DNA of 64,000 nt from Bradyrhizobium canariense. Lineage in GTDB: Bacteria; Pseudomonadota; Alphaproteobacteria; Rhizobiales; Xanthobacteraceae. The first letter of the stretch is position 1; every line of letters starts with the position of its first letter. Made by a program: the position numbers and the translations under genes. This document shows positions 35,824 through 44,174 of this stretch, piece after piece. The stretch lies in NCBI RefSeq assembly GCF_018130465.1, contig NZ_JAFCKJ010000004.1, positions 186,001 to 250,000 of the forward strand, written 5' to 3'. Below the pieces are notes generated by a model. That model searched no databases, was not told where the DNA came from, and worked only from the letters and a program-made list of their open reading frames with translations.

Positions 35824-36587
35824 CGCTTGCTTCCTCGCTGCTGTCGGCGGTGCCGGGCCTGCGCCACGCCTTCTTCACCCGCGAGGGCGGCGTCTCAGGC
35901 GGCATCTATTCCGCGCTGAACGGCGGGCTCGGCTCCAACGACGATCAGGCCCTCGTCGCGGAGAACCGCCGCCGCATGGCCGAACATGTCGGCGTCGCAC
36001 CGGAACGCTTTCTCAGCCTGCACCAGATCCATTCGCCCGACGTCCTCGTCGCCGACACCCCGTGGCCGAGCGGGCCGCGGCCGAAGGGCGATGCGCTGGT
36101 GACGAAGGTGCCCGGCATCGCGCTCGGCGTCTCCACTGCCGATTGCGGGCCGGTGCTGTTCGTCGATCCCGACGCGGGCGTGATCGGGGGAGCGCATGCC
36201 GGCTGGAAGGGCGCGCTCACCGGCGTGCTGGAGTCGACCATTTCAGCGATGGAAAAACTCGGCGCCTCGCGCAGCGGCATCATCGCCGCGATCGGCCCCT
36301 TGATCCGCCAGGACAGTTATGAAGTCGGCAACGAGTTCGTGGCGCGCTTCATCGAGGCGGATGCGGACAACGCCATGTTCTTCATCCCGTCGGCGCGCGA
36401 AGGCCACGCGATGTTCGACCTCGCCGGCTTCATCCGGAAGCGTCTGGAAGCCGCGGGTATCCTGATGATCGACGATCTTGGTCTGGACACCTATGCCGAC
36501 GAACGCTTCTTCAGCTACCGCCGCTCGGTGCATCGCAAGGAGCCGGATTACGGCCGCCACGTTCACGCAATCGCGCTGGAAGCGTGA
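35820..36587 (+). CDS. pgeF: Peptidoglycan editing factor PgeF (multicopper-oxidase-like, laccase domain)
   Basis: A 255-residue Cu_oxidase_4/YfiH protein. Known members remove misincorporated Ser or Gly from peptidoglycan precursors and have zinc-dependent activities. LSLHQIHSPDVLVADTP holds the first metal His, ADCGPVLFVD the Cys, and GGAHAGWKGALTGVLE the next His. YRRSVHRKEPDYGRH ends the fold. The start is coupled to the methyltransferase stop by an ATGA overlap. Confidence 0.92.
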   Translation: MTLASSLLSAVPGLRHAFFTREGGVSGGIYSALNGGLGSNDDQALVAENRRRMAEHVGVAPERFLSLHQIHSPDVLVADTPWPSGPRPKGDALVTKVPGIALGVSTADCGPVLFVDPDAGVIGGAHAGWKGALTGVLESTISAMEKLGASRSGIIAAIGPLIRQDSYEVGNEFVARFIEADADNAMFFIPSAREGHAMFDLAGFIRKRLEAAGILMIDDLGLDTYADERFFSYRRSVHRKEPDYGRHVHAIALEA

Positions 36588-36600
36588 ACACAAGGGCAAC

Positions 36601-36642
36601 GTCGTGTCATTCCGGGGCGATGCCCGGGCGCGATGACAGTGA
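36601..36642. repeat. Dispersed palindromic repeat (TTCCGGGGCG family)
   Basis: CATTCCGGGGCGATGCCCGGGCG with GATGACAG, between pgeF and the lipoprotein gene; related to the elements at 12844 and 29860. Confidence 0.5.
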
Positions 36643-36700
36643 CCTGTGGCGCCCCCGCCCTAGACGTTAATGCGTTTTAACGATATCGCTGCCCTCCATA

Positions 36701-37327
36701 ATGAGGGACGCGTCATTCATCTTGCGCCGCGCGCGTTCGCGCGTGCTGGCGGTCATGCTGCTGACGGCTGCGACCGCGCTTGGCGGCTGTGCCGGTGGCG
36801 GTGGTGCCGCGAACTCCTATGCGATGGCGCCGAGCGCCGGCTCCGGGGCGACAGTCGCGTTCGAATCGATCGACGGGCCGCCGCCGCAAGTGTTCGACCG
36901 CATGGTCGGCGTGCTCGACACCGAATCCAAGCTGCGCAGCCTGTCCGTGGTCTCCCGCGAGGGGACGGCTGCCTACCGCGTGCGCAGCTACCTCTCTGCC
37001 CAGATCGTGCGCGGCAAGACCGTGATCGCCTGGGTCTGGGACGTCTACGACGCCAACCAGCAGCGGGCGCTGCGCCTTTCCGGCGAGGAACCGACCGCGG
37101 CCAAGGGCGGCCGCGATGCTGCCCGGGATCCTTGGGGCGCTGCCGACGACCTCGTGCTGCGGAAGATCGCCCAGGCCGGATTCAGCGGACTTTCCAACAT
37201 GATCAACGGCACGCCGGACGCGCCGGGCGCGGCTCCCGGCTTGCGCGGGCCGGCGGTGGCGAGCGTGACCCCGGAGGCTCCGACGGCCGAGATGCCGGCC
37301 TCGGCACTGGGCTATGCAGAGCGATAA
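36701..37327 (+). CDS. Putative lipoprotein
   Basis: A 208-residue protein with a lipoprotein signal: basic N-terminus, hydrophobic stretch LAVMLLTAATA, lipobox ALGGC with Cys30 as the predicted lipidated residue. The mature part includes PPPQVFDRMVGVLDTESKLR, AYRVRSYLSAQIVRGKTVIA and WVWDVYDANQQRALRLSGEE, a fold found in many Rhizobiales lipoproteins of unknown function. The Pro/Ala-rich end looks unstructured. Its lgt-type maturation enzyme is encoded in the same run upstream. Confidence 0.8.
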   Translation: MRDASFILRRARSRVLAVMLLTAATALGGCAGGGGAANSYAMAPSAGSGATVAFESIDGPPPQVFDRMVGVLDTESKLRSLSVVSREGTAAYRVRSYLSAQIVRGKTVIAWVWDVYDANQQRALRLSGEEPTAAKGGRDAARDPWGAADDLVLRKIAQAGFSGLSNMINGTPDAPGAAPGLRGPAVASVTPEAPTAEMPASALGYAER

Positions 37328-37520
37328 CCCCCGCGAAACCACGGCCCCAACTTCCGGCCAAACCGTTGGCCGGATTCGGGATTTCGCAGGGAAAACGTAG
37401 CGTCCCGGGTTGCCATTGCAGCCCCCGGCCTGATATTTCCTCGCCCGTCGTAACCGTGCTTCCAGTGGGTATTGTTTGATGTTGAACATCGTGTCCAGCA
37501 AAGCGCGGGAGGAAGCGTCC

Positions 37521-38474
37521 ATGTCGGCCAAGAACGGCTCCATCAAGCTCGTCGCCGGCAACTCCAATCCGGCTCTCGCACAGGCCATCGCGCAGGGTCT
37601 CGACCTGCCGCTGACCAAGGCGGTGGTACGGCGCTTCGCCGACATGGAGATTTTCGTCGAGATCCAGGAGAACGTGCGCGGCTCGGATGCCTTCATCATC
37701 CAGTCGACCTCGTTCCCGGCGAACGACCATCTGATGGAATTGCTGATCATCACCGACGCACTGCGCCGCTCCTCGGCGCGCCGCATCACCGCGGTGCTGC
37801 CCTATTTCGGCTACGCCCGGCAGGACCGCAAATCGGGTTCGCGCACGCCGATCTCGGCAAAACTCGTCGCCAATCTGATCACGCAGGCCGGCGTCGACCG
37901 CGTCATGACGCTCGACCTGCATGCCGGCCAGATTCAGGGCTTCTTCGACATCCCGACCGACAACCTCTACGCGGCGCCGCTGATGGTGCGCGACATCAAG
38001 GACAAGTTCGACCTCTCCAAGACGATGGTGATCTCGCCCGACGTTGGCGGCGTGGCGCGCGCACGCGGCCTCGCCAAGCGCATCAACACTCCGCTCGCGA
38101 TCGTCGACAAGCGCCGCGAACGGGCGGGTGAATCCGAGGTCATGAACGTGATCGGCGACGTCGCCGGCTACACCTGCATCCTGATCGACGACATCGTGGA
38201 CTCCGGCGGCACGCTGGTGAACGCGGCCGACGCACTGATCGCCAAGGGCGCCAAGGACGTCTACGCCTACATCACCCACGGCGTGCTCTCCGGCGGCGCG
38301 GCTGCCCGTATCACCAACTCCAGGCTGAAGGAGCTCGTGATCACCGACTCGATCCTGCCGACGGAGGCGGTGAGCAAGGCACCGAACATCCGCACGCTGC
38401 CGATCGCCAGCCTGATCTCGGACGCGATCGCGCGCACCGCCGCCGAAGAGTCGGTGTCGAGCCTGTTCGACTGA
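37521..38474 (+). CDS. prs: Ribose-phosphate pyrophosphokinase
   Basis: Makes PRPP from ribose-5-phosphate and ATP for purine, pyrimidine, His, Trp and NAD synthesis. The protein is 317 residues, usual length, with the flexible loop [40 protein letters not shown] (ATP site) and [16 protein letters not shown] (PRPP loop). GGGAGGA lies eight bases before ATG 37521, so the upstream in-frame ATG at 37476 is not the start. Promoter likely lies in the spacer after the lipoprotein gene. Confidence 0.96.
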   Translation: MSAKNGSIKLVAGNSNPALAQAIAQGLDLPLTKAVVRRFADMEIFVEIQENVRGSDAFIIQSTSFPANDHLMELLIITDALRRSSARRITAVLPYFGYARQDRKSGSRTPISAKLVANLITQAGVDRVMTLDLHAGQIQGFFDIPTDNLYAAPLMVRDIKDKFDLSKTMVISPDVGGVARARGLAKRINTPLAIVDKRRERAGESEVMNVIGDVAGYTCILIDDIVDSGGTLVNAADALIAKGAKDVYAYITHGVLSGGAAARITNSRLKELVITDSILPTEAVSKAPNIRTLPIASLISDAIARTAAEESVSSLFD

Positions 38475-38485
38475 TTTTCTTCTTC

Positions 38486-38659
38486 GCCTCTCCCCGCTTG
38501 CGGGGGGAGGCCGGAATTCGAGCGAAGCTTGAATTCCGGGTGAGGGGGACTCTCCGCGAGTCTAACTCTCACCGTCCCCGCGGAGACTCCCCCTCACCCC
38601 ACCCTCTCAGCGTGAGCGAAGCTCGTCGCGGCCCCGCAAGCGGGGCGAGGGAGTGAGCG
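38486..38659. repeat. Large composite REP-like repeat
   Basis: Several palindromes in series: CCTCTCCCCGCTTGCGGGGGGAGG, then GGAATTCGAGCGAAGCTTGAATTCC, GGGGGACTCTCCGCG / CGCGGAGACTCCCCCTC and GCCCCGCAAGCGGGGCGAGGG. It is one of the longest copies in the window and fills the 284-base gap between prs and the metallopeptidase gene; no gene is visible there. Confidence 0.75.
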
Positions 38660-38758
38660 CTCCTTGCGCCCCTTACGACGCGGGCCTTGCGGGTTGTTGC
38701 CGGCTGCGGCCCATGACATCATCCGGATACCGAGTCATCTCTGCCCCCTGGATGCCTG

Positions 38759-39787
38759 ATGCCACGCCGGAAATTTGCTTGGGAAAAGCTGTCGGATGAC
38801 GAGTTGCTCAAGCAACGGCTCAGCAGCCTGAAGGTTACGGTCGAAGGCACCTGGCTGGAGGATTGCGTCAGCACGCTCCACGAGGAGCTCGAAGAGCGGG
38901 GCATCCGGCTGCGGCCGCACACGTGGATCTCGAGCGAATGGTTCAGTCCGGGAGGTGTGCCCGGCATTGCGATTCCGTTCTATCTCGCTCATCCGCGCCT
39001 GATGAAGCTCGAGAAGAAGATGATGTTCGACGTCGAGGGCGGAACCTGGCGTGAATGCATGGCCATCCTCCGTCACGAGGCAGGGCATGCCGTGCAGCAC
39101 GGCTACGAGCTGCAGCGCCGCCGGCGCTGGCAGCAGCTGTTCGGCCCGTCGTCGAAGCGCTACCCGCGCTATTACCGGCCCAATCCGGCGAGCAGACGCT
39201 ATGTCCAGCACCTCCGGCTCTGGTATGCGCAGAGCCATCCGGATGAGGATTTCGCCGAAACTTTTGCGGTGTGGCTGCGGCCCCGTTCGAACTGGCGGAC
39301 GCGATATGCCGGTTGGCCGGCGCTGAAGAAGCTCGAATATGTCGACGAACTGATGAGCGAGATTGCGGAAAAGCGACCACCGATCACGACGCGAGAGCGT
39401 GTCGACCCACTGCGTGGTCTCAGCCAGACACTGGAGGAGCACTACAAGAAGAAGCAGGCGTTCTACGCCTTCACGCCAGCGAAGACCTACGATCGCGACC
39501 TCTCCAGGCTCTTCTCCGCCGATCCGCGGCACCACCGGGCAAAGCCGGCTTCGGTCCTGATCAGGCGGCACCGCGCCCAGATCAGGCAACTGGTCGCGCG
39601 ATGGACCGGCGAGAATCAGTTGACGCTCGATGCCGTGCTTGACGAGATGATCTCCCGCTGCCGCGAGCTCGATCTGCGCGCCGTCGGCCATGAACAGAAG
39701 CTCGTTCTCGACTTCACCGTCCTCGTGACCGCCAAGACCATGCACGCGATGTTTGGGCCGTCTCGGCGAAAATGGATCGCGCTATGA
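38759..39787 (+). CDS. Putative zinc metallopeptidase (HExxH), coupled to ATP-grasp gene
   Basis: A 342-residue soluble protein. RHEAGHAVQHG carries the HExxH zinc motif at residues 106-110, and PDEDFAETFAVWL at about 161-173 supplies Glu167 as probable third ligand, the layout of gluzincin-like peptidases (PF15887-like). YPRYYRPNPASRRYVQHLRL and WYAQSHPDEDF are characteristic of this family. No signal peptide or membrane helix is seen. Its stop overlaps the start of the ATP-grasp gene (ATGA), so both are made together. The substrate is unknown. Confidence 0.82.
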   Translation: MPRRKFAWEKLSDDELLKQRLSSLKVTVEGTWLEDCVSTLHEELEERGIRLRPHTWISSEWFSPGGVPGIAIPFYLAHPRLMKLEKKMMFDVEGGTWRECMAILRHEAGHAVQHGYELQRRRRWQQLFGPSSKRYPRYYRPNPASRRYVQHLRLWYAQSHPDEDFAETFAVWLRPRSNWRTRYAGWPALKKLEYVDELMSEIAEKRPPITTRERVDPLRGLSQTLEEHYKKKQAFYAFTPAKTYDRDLSRLFSADPRHHRAKPASVLIRRHRAQIRQLVARWTGENQLTLDAVLDEMISRCRELDLRAVGHEQKLVLDFTVLVTAKTMHAMFGPSRRKWIAL

Positions 39788-40818
39788 GACGCCTCCGCAT
39801 TCTGGTGCTCATGCATCCGGACTTCGTGCCCCCGGACTCCAGCGACGGATACACCGCGCAGGAAATCAACGCGTGGAAAACCGAATACGACGTCGTCAGT
39901 ACCTTGCGCGCGGCGGGCCATGAGGTTCGCCCACTCGGCGCGCAGGAGGAAATCAAGCCGGTGCGCGAGGCGATCGAGGAGTTCAAGCCGCACGTCGTTT
40001 TCACGTTGCTGGAGGAATTCCACAACAACGTCGCATTCGACCAGCACATCGCCAGCTATCTCGAACTGATGAAGGTCGCCTATACCGGGTGCAATCCGCG
40101 CGGCTTGATCCTGGCGCGCGGCAAGGACTTGTCCAAGACGCTGGTGCATCACCGCCGGATCGCGGCGCCGGCCTTCGCCGTCTTCCCAATGCGCCGCAAG
40201 GTCAAACGCCCGACCCGTCTTGCGCTGCCGCTGATCGTCAAGAGCCTGAACATGGATGGCTCCTTCGGCATCTCGCAGGCATCGATCGTCGATACCGACG
40301 AAAAGCTGGCAGAGCGGGTCGCCTTCATCCACGAGCGGGTCGAATCCGCCGCCATCGCCGAGCAATTCATCGAAGGGCGCGAGCTCTATGTCGGCGTGCT
40401 CGGCAACAACCGGCTGCGCGTGCTGCCGGTTTGGGAATTGAAATTCGGCAGCATGGGCGGGCGCAGATCACGGCACATCGCCACGGAGAAGGCCAAGCAT
40501 GACACCGACTACCAGGAGAAGGTCGGCATCGTCGACGGGCCGGCGAAGGACCTCGCCCCCGAAGTCACCGCTCGCATCCAGCGCGCCGCGAAACGCATCT
40601 ACCGGGCGCTTGGACTGGATGGATACGCGCGCATCGACTTCCGTCTCGCAGCCGACGGCACGCCGTATTTCATCGAAGCCAACCCCAATCCCGAGATCGC
40701 GAAGAGCCAGGAGTTCGCTACGGCGGCGCAACATGACGGGCTCAAATATCCGGATCTCCTGCATCGCATCCTGACGCTCGGAATAAGCCGCGCCAAGGCA
40801 GGCGTATCCTTGGGCTGA
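39784..40818 (+). CDS. ATP-grasp ligase, D-Ala-D-Ala-ligase-like
   Basis: A 344-residue ATP-dependent carboxylate-amine ligase. The N-terminal pre-ATP-grasp domain starts RRLRILVLMHPDFVPPDSSD. The central domain has LPLIVKSLNMDGSFGISQAS and EQFIEGRELYVGVLGNN; the C-terminal domain has GYARIDFRLAADGTPYFIEA with the Mg2+ ligands Asp and Glu, then NPNPEIAKSQEF. It is not the mur-operon Ddl. With the upstream peptidase it probably forms a peptide-making or peptide-trimming pair (inference). The start codon is within the stop overlap of the upstream gene. Confidence 0.85.
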   Translation: MRRLRILVLMHPDFVPPDSSDGYTAQEINAWKTEYDVVSTLRAAGHEVRPLGAQEEIKPVREAIEEFKPHVVFTLLEEFHNNVAFDQHIASYLELMKVAYTGCNPRGLILARGKDLSKTLVHHRRIAAPAFAVFPMRRKVKRPTRLALPLIVKSLNMDGSFGISQASIVDTDEKLAERVAFIHERVESAAIAEQFIEGRELYVGVLGNNRLRVLPVWELKFGSMGGRRSRHIATEKAKHDTDYQEKVGIVDGPAKDLAPEVTARIQRAAKRIYRALGLDGYARIDFRLAADGTPYFIEANPNPEIAKSQEFATAAQHDGLKYPDLLHRILTLGISRAKAGVSLG

Positions 40819-40924
40819 AGGCAAGGGCGTGCGCCGCAAGCTTGCCGCCGATCTGGTCCCCTCCCGCCGACGACTTCAGAGAGACGGCGGCGGGATTGAC
40901 CATCAGTGGCGTGTGAAGGGACGA

Positions 40925-41482
40925 CTACACGATTCCCGCGGCGACCTGGCCGCGCAGGCGTTCGAGCCCCAGCAATGTCTCCGCACAGGCGGCCGCGACC
41001 TCGACGCCCTTGATCGCAAAATGCCTGCGGAAGAAATCGTAGTGCACCTCGGTCTCGTGGAATTGCTGCGGCGTCAGCACCGCGGAGAACACCGGCACCT
41101 CGGTGCGGAGCTGCACGTCCATCAGCGCCTTGATCACGGTGTCGGCGACGAACTCATGGCGGTAGATGCCACCGTCGACGACGAGGCCGGCCGCGACGAT
41201 CGCGGTGTAGCGCCGTGTCTTGGCGAGGATCTGGGCATGCAGCGGGATCTCGAACGAGCCCGGCACCTCGAACACGTCGACATGATTGAGGTGGCGCGCT
41301 TCTGCCTCCTTCACGAAGGCGATGCGGGCCTCCTCGACCACGTCGCGGTGCCAGCAGGCCTGCACGAAGGCCACCCGCTGCGGTTTCGCGAAGCGCGGAT
41401 GGTCTGGCGCCGGATCCTGCGGAACCGGCGATCGGGTCGTCTGGGACGTTTCGGCTTGGGGGTCTTGCAACATCTGATTCAT
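40925..41482 (-). CDS. ribH: 6,7-dimethyl-8-ribityllumazine synthase, RibH2 type
   Basis: Condenses 5-amino-6-ribitylaminouracil with dihydroxybutanone phosphate, the penultimate riboflavin step. The 185-residue protein has VAFVQACWHRDVVEEARIAF at the N-terminal strand, VPGSFEIPLHAQIL, and AAGLVVDGGIYRHEFVADTV. The Trp after the first strand (ACWH) and the long N-terminal tail are features of the decameric RibH2 enzymes of Rhizobiales. GAGGAAAGCC precedes ATG 41482. It is controlled by the FMN riboswitch at 41563-41727. Confidence 0.93.
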   Translation of the reverse strand: MNQMLQDPQAETSQTTRSPVPQDPAPDHPRFAKPQRVAFVQACWHRDVVEEARIAFVKEAEARHLNHVDVFEVPGSFEIPLHAQILAKTRRYTAIVAAGLVVDGGIYRHEFVADTVIKALMDVQLRTEVPVFSAVLTPQQFHETEVHYDFFRRHFAIKGVEVAAACAETLLGLERLRGQVAAGIV

Positions 41483-41562
41483 GGCTTTCCTCAGTTAAGG
41501 ACCAGAATCAGGGCACACGGAACGACAAGCAGCCGCATCCTGCGATGCGTCCGCCACCGACC

Positions 41563-41727
41563 GTTCTCTTTCATCCGGACTTTAACCGTCGGCTTCGGAG
41601 TTGCACCGAATCTGCTGACCCTTCCCTTCAGCAAATCCTTTTCAGGAAAAGTCTGGGAGAAGGCGCTCGCGGGCTTAGGCCTTTCGGCCCTTACCGCCGG
41701 TGGGGACTTTCACCCCGCCCTGAGAAC
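41563..41727 (-). promoter_or_regulatory. FMN riboswitch (RFN element) upstream of ribH
   Basis: Read on the minus strand, the outer stem GUUCUC (41727-41722) pairs with GAGAAC (41568-41563). Inside are the conserved RFN blocks AGGGCGGGGUGAAAGUCCCC and ACCGGCGGUAAG, then a variable arm CCGAAAGG, GCCCGCGAGCGCC, and the late block AGAUUCGGUGCAACUCCGAA and GCCGACGGUUAAAGUCCGGA. It lies 81 bases before the ribH start, so it controls translation or transcription of ribH in response to FMN. Confidence 0.95.
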
Positions 41728-42122
41728 ATCGGCCGTCCGGAATGAACGGCCTGACTGGAAATATGACGCCGGTTCGGGGCCGCAGCAAGCGTGTTCCGCA
41801 TGGGAAAACCGCATGGTCCCATGCCGGGATGGCGGGCGCGGCCCTCGCGCGGCGGAATTAACGATTTGCGCGCGGTCCGGGCGTCCGATTCCGGTTTGTT
41901 CTTTTCGTTAATAATTGTGGCCGAGATGAGCTGTGGACGAACGAGTCATGGCTTGTGGACGGACTCGGCAGCCAGTTGCGCAGATTCCGCAAATCACATC
42001 AGTTGATCCGCGACAAGCCCGCGCTGATCCGAAGGGATCGCCTTAGCAAGATTTAGGGGAGCGCGCGCCGGACCAACCGCGTGCGTATCAAAGACAACAA
42101 AAAGGCAAGAGGTCGAGACGGC
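41728..42122. promoter_or_regulatory. Intergenic region with clustered GANTC sites upstream of the YbjN gene
   Basis: About 395 bases between the FMN riboswitch and the YbjN gene. Four GANTC sites, the CcrM methylation target, occur in 101 bases: GATTC 41887, GAGTC 41943, GACTC 41962 and GATTC 41983. An AT-rich stretch (TTTTCGTTAATAATTG, about 41902) could be the promoter. GATCCGcgacaagcccgcgctGATCCG is a direct pair around 42006-42032. No other gene is visible. Confidence 0.6.
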
Positions 42123-42623
42123 ATGTCCCTGCTCGAAGGCACTATCGATTCCAAAAACCATCCGCTCGCGGTGGTCGAGGATATCGCTGCCAGCAACAAC
42201 TGGCCGTTCGAACGCTCCGGCGAAGACGAGCTCACCATTGTCTCCAAAGGACAATGGACAGACTACCAGATCTCCTTCACCTGGATGGGCGAGATCGAGG
42301 CGCTGCATCTGGCCTGCGCGTTCGACATGAAGATTCCGGTCGCGCGACGGGGCGAAGTGCAGCGGCTTGTCGCCGCGGTCAACGAGCAGTTGTGGGTCGG
42401 GCATTTCGACCTGTGGACCAACACCGGCATGATCATGCACCGCCAGGCCCTGGTGCTGCCAGGCGGGCTCACCGCCTCCACCGGCCAGTGCGAAGCCATG
42501 CTGGCCGGCGCCATCCACGCCTGCGAACGCTATTTCCCGGCCTTCCAGTTCGTGGTGTGGGCGGGCAAGACAACGTCGGAGGCCATGGACGCGGCGATGT
42601 TCGACACGGCAGGCGAGGCGTAG
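42123..42623 (+). CDS. YbjN domain protein
   Basis: A 166-residue protein of the YbjN family, a fold resembling type III secretion chaperones and often linked to stress or motility control. The start MSLLEGTIDSKNHPLAVVED is conserved among rhizobial members. WTDYQISFTWMGEIEALHLA and NTGMIMHRQALVLPGGLTAS are typical strands. ATG 42123 is preferred because the family begins there; GTG 42081 is also in frame. It lies upstream of proC on the same strand, a common arrangement in Alphaproteobacteria. Confidence 0.85.
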   Translation: MSLLEGTIDSKNHPLAVVEDIAASNNWPFERSGEDELTIVSKGQWTDYQISFTWMGEIEALHLACAFDMKIPVARRGEVQRLVAAVNEQLWVGHFDLWTNTGMIMHRQALVLPGGLTASTGQCEAMLAGAIHACERYFPAFQFVVWAGKTTSEAMDAAMFDTAGEA

Positions 42624-42670
42624 GGCGCCCTGCTCCTCAGCGCGTGAGGAAGCCATCGCTCCCTCCTCGC

Positions 42671-42794
42671 CGTCGTCCCGGCGAAGGCCGGGACCCATAC
42701 CGCGTGATGCCGCTTGTGGCACGCGGCTTGTTGCCCACACCTCCATCCACTAAAACCACTCGTGGTTATGGGTCCCGGCCTTCGCCGGGACGAC
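42671..42794. repeat. Dispersed inverted repeat (MGPGLRRDD-encoding family)
   Basis: Left arm CGTCGTCCCGGCGAAGGCCG at 42671 and right arm GGGTCCCGGCCTTCGCCGGG at about 42770 are inverse copies, separated by about 70 bases. It lies between the YbjN gene and proC. Confidence 0.8.
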
Positions 42795-42816
42795 ACTGAC
42801 TTTGTGGCAAACAGCG

Positions 42817-43641
42817 ATGGCGGACAGCACTCTCAAGAACATCACCGGCACCATCCTTCTCGCCGGCGCCGGCAAGATGGGCGGCGCGATGCTGACCGGT
42901 TGGCTTTCGGGCGGGCTCGATCCGCGCCGTGTCGCGGTGGTTGATCCGCACATCTCGCCCGAGATCACCGCACTTGCCGCCAAGGGGGTTGCGCTCAATC
43001 CGGACGTGACGACGGCCGGCACGGTCGAGACGCTCGTCGTCGCGGTGAAGCCGCAAATGTTCCGCGAGGCCGGCGCCAAGCTGAAGCCATTCGTCTCGGA
43101 CAAGACCTCGGTGGTGTCGATCATGGCGGGAACCACGATCGCCTCGCTTGAAGAGGTCTGCGGCGGCGCAGTGGTGCGCGCGATGCCGAACACGCCGGCC
43201 GCGATCGGTCGCGGCATCACGGTGGCTGTCGCCGGGAACAACGTCAGCGCACAGCAACGCGCGGTGGCCGATGCGTTGCTGCGCGCCACCGGCTCGGTCG
43301 AATGGGTCGACGATGAGAGCCTGATGGACGCGGTGACCGCGGTCTCCGGCTCGGGCCCGGCCTATGTGTTTTTGCTGGCCGAAGAGCTCGCGCGCGCCGG
43401 CGTCGAGGCGGGATTGCCCGAAGCGCTGGCGACGAAGCTCGCGCGCGAAACCGTCGCCGGTTCCGGTGAACTTCTCCACCAGTCGGAGCTTGCCTCCGGC
43501 ACGCTGCGCCAGAACGTCACCTCGCCCGGCGGCACCACGGCCGCGGCACTCGGCGTGCTGATGGGCGAGCCAGGCCTGCGCGATCTGATGATCCGCGCGA
43601 TCGCGGCGGCGACGAAGCGGTCGAAGGATCTGGCGAAGTAG
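42817..43641 (+). CDS. proC: Pyrroline-5-carboxylate reductase
   Basis: Final step of proline synthesis, NAD(P)H-dependent reduction of pyrroline-5-carboxylate. The 274-residue protein has the Rossmann motif LLAGAGKMGGAMLTGW, VVRAMPNTPAAIGRG, and the C-terminal signature AVSGSGPAYVFLLAEEL with TSPGGTTAAALGVL. ATG 42817 is chosen from the family start; no strong ribosome site is visible and a repeat arm ends about 20 bases earlier. Confidence 0.95.
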   Translation: MADSTLKNITGTILLAGAGKMGGAMLTGWLSGGLDPRRVAVVDPHISPEITALAAKGVALNPDVTTAGTVETLVVAVKPQMFREAGAKLKPFVSDKTSVVSIMAGTTIASLEEVCGGAVVRAMPNTPAAIGRGITVAVAGNNVSAQQRAVADALLRATGSVEWVDDESLMDAVTAVSGSGPAYVFLLAEELARAGVEAGLPEALATKLARETVAGSGELLHQSELASGTLRQNVTSPGGTTAAALGVLMGEPGLRDLMIRAIAAATKRSKDLAK

Positions 43642-43645
43642 CTGA

Positions 43646-43750
43646 TCCTCATGGTGAGGAGGCGCGAAGCGCCGTCTCGAACCATGCAGGCCCGGCGCTT
43701 GCCTGTGGCCATCCTTCGAGACGACCGCTTCGCGTTCTCCTCAGGATGAG
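43646..43750. repeat. Dispersed inverted repeat (CTCATGGTGAGGAG family)
   Basis: CCTCATGGTGAGGAGGCGCG with GTCTCGAACCATG on the left and CATCCTTCGAGACG with CTCCTCAGGATGAGG on the right form nested inverse arms; related to the element at 16911. It lies at the convergent junction of proC and the thioesterase gene. Confidence 0.7.
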
Positions 43751-43767
43751 GGCAGAGCAAGCGGCTC

Positions 43768-44163
43768 CTACGTCGTCCCCAGCCGCTTGTTGAACATCTC
43801 GACATTGACGAGCCCGCGCGCGTGGCGGCCTTCGCCGAGCTTGCGCGTGCCCTCAAACGCCTCGACCTCGAAGCGGATGACGCGCCGCTCGACCGCGACC
43901 ACTTTCGCAGTGGTTCGCACCGTCGCACCGACCAGGGCTGCTGCGAGATGACGGATATCAACCTCGGTGCCGACCGTGACCCAGCCCGGTTGAAGCGCGG
44001 CGCGGATCGCATCGCCCGACGTCATCTCCATTTCCAGGATCATCATCGGCGTCGCATAGACCATCGGCATGCCGGGCACGAAATGCCCGACCGTGCGCTC
44101 CACCGGCACCACCAGCGTGCGCTCGGCGTTCATGCCGACCTTGATGAAGTCGCGTGCGTCCAT
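43768..44163 (-). CDS. Hot-dog thioesterase, fluoroacetyl-CoA thioesterase (FlK)-like
   Basis: A 131-residue hot-dog protein. Thr38 (ATPM), Glu46 (ILEMEM) and His72 (IRHLAA) occur with spacing of 8 and 26 residues, identical to the catalytic Thr/Glu/His of FlK (Thr42, Glu50, His76). VTVGTEVDIRHLAAALVGAT is the signature strand and loop. It probably hydrolyses a short acyl-CoA; specificity for fluoroacetyl-CoA is not implied. ATG 44163 is used because the frame upstream is encoded by a dispersed repeat (MGPGLRRDD). Confidence 0.85.
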   Translation of the reverse strand: MDARDFIKVGMNAERTLVVPVERTVGHFVPGMPMVYATPMMILEMEMTSGDAIRAALQPGWVTVGTEVDIRHLAAALVGATVRTTAKVVAVERRVIRFEVEAFEGTRKLGEGRHARGLVNVEMFNKRLGTT

Positions 44164-44174
44164 GGTGCCTACCT

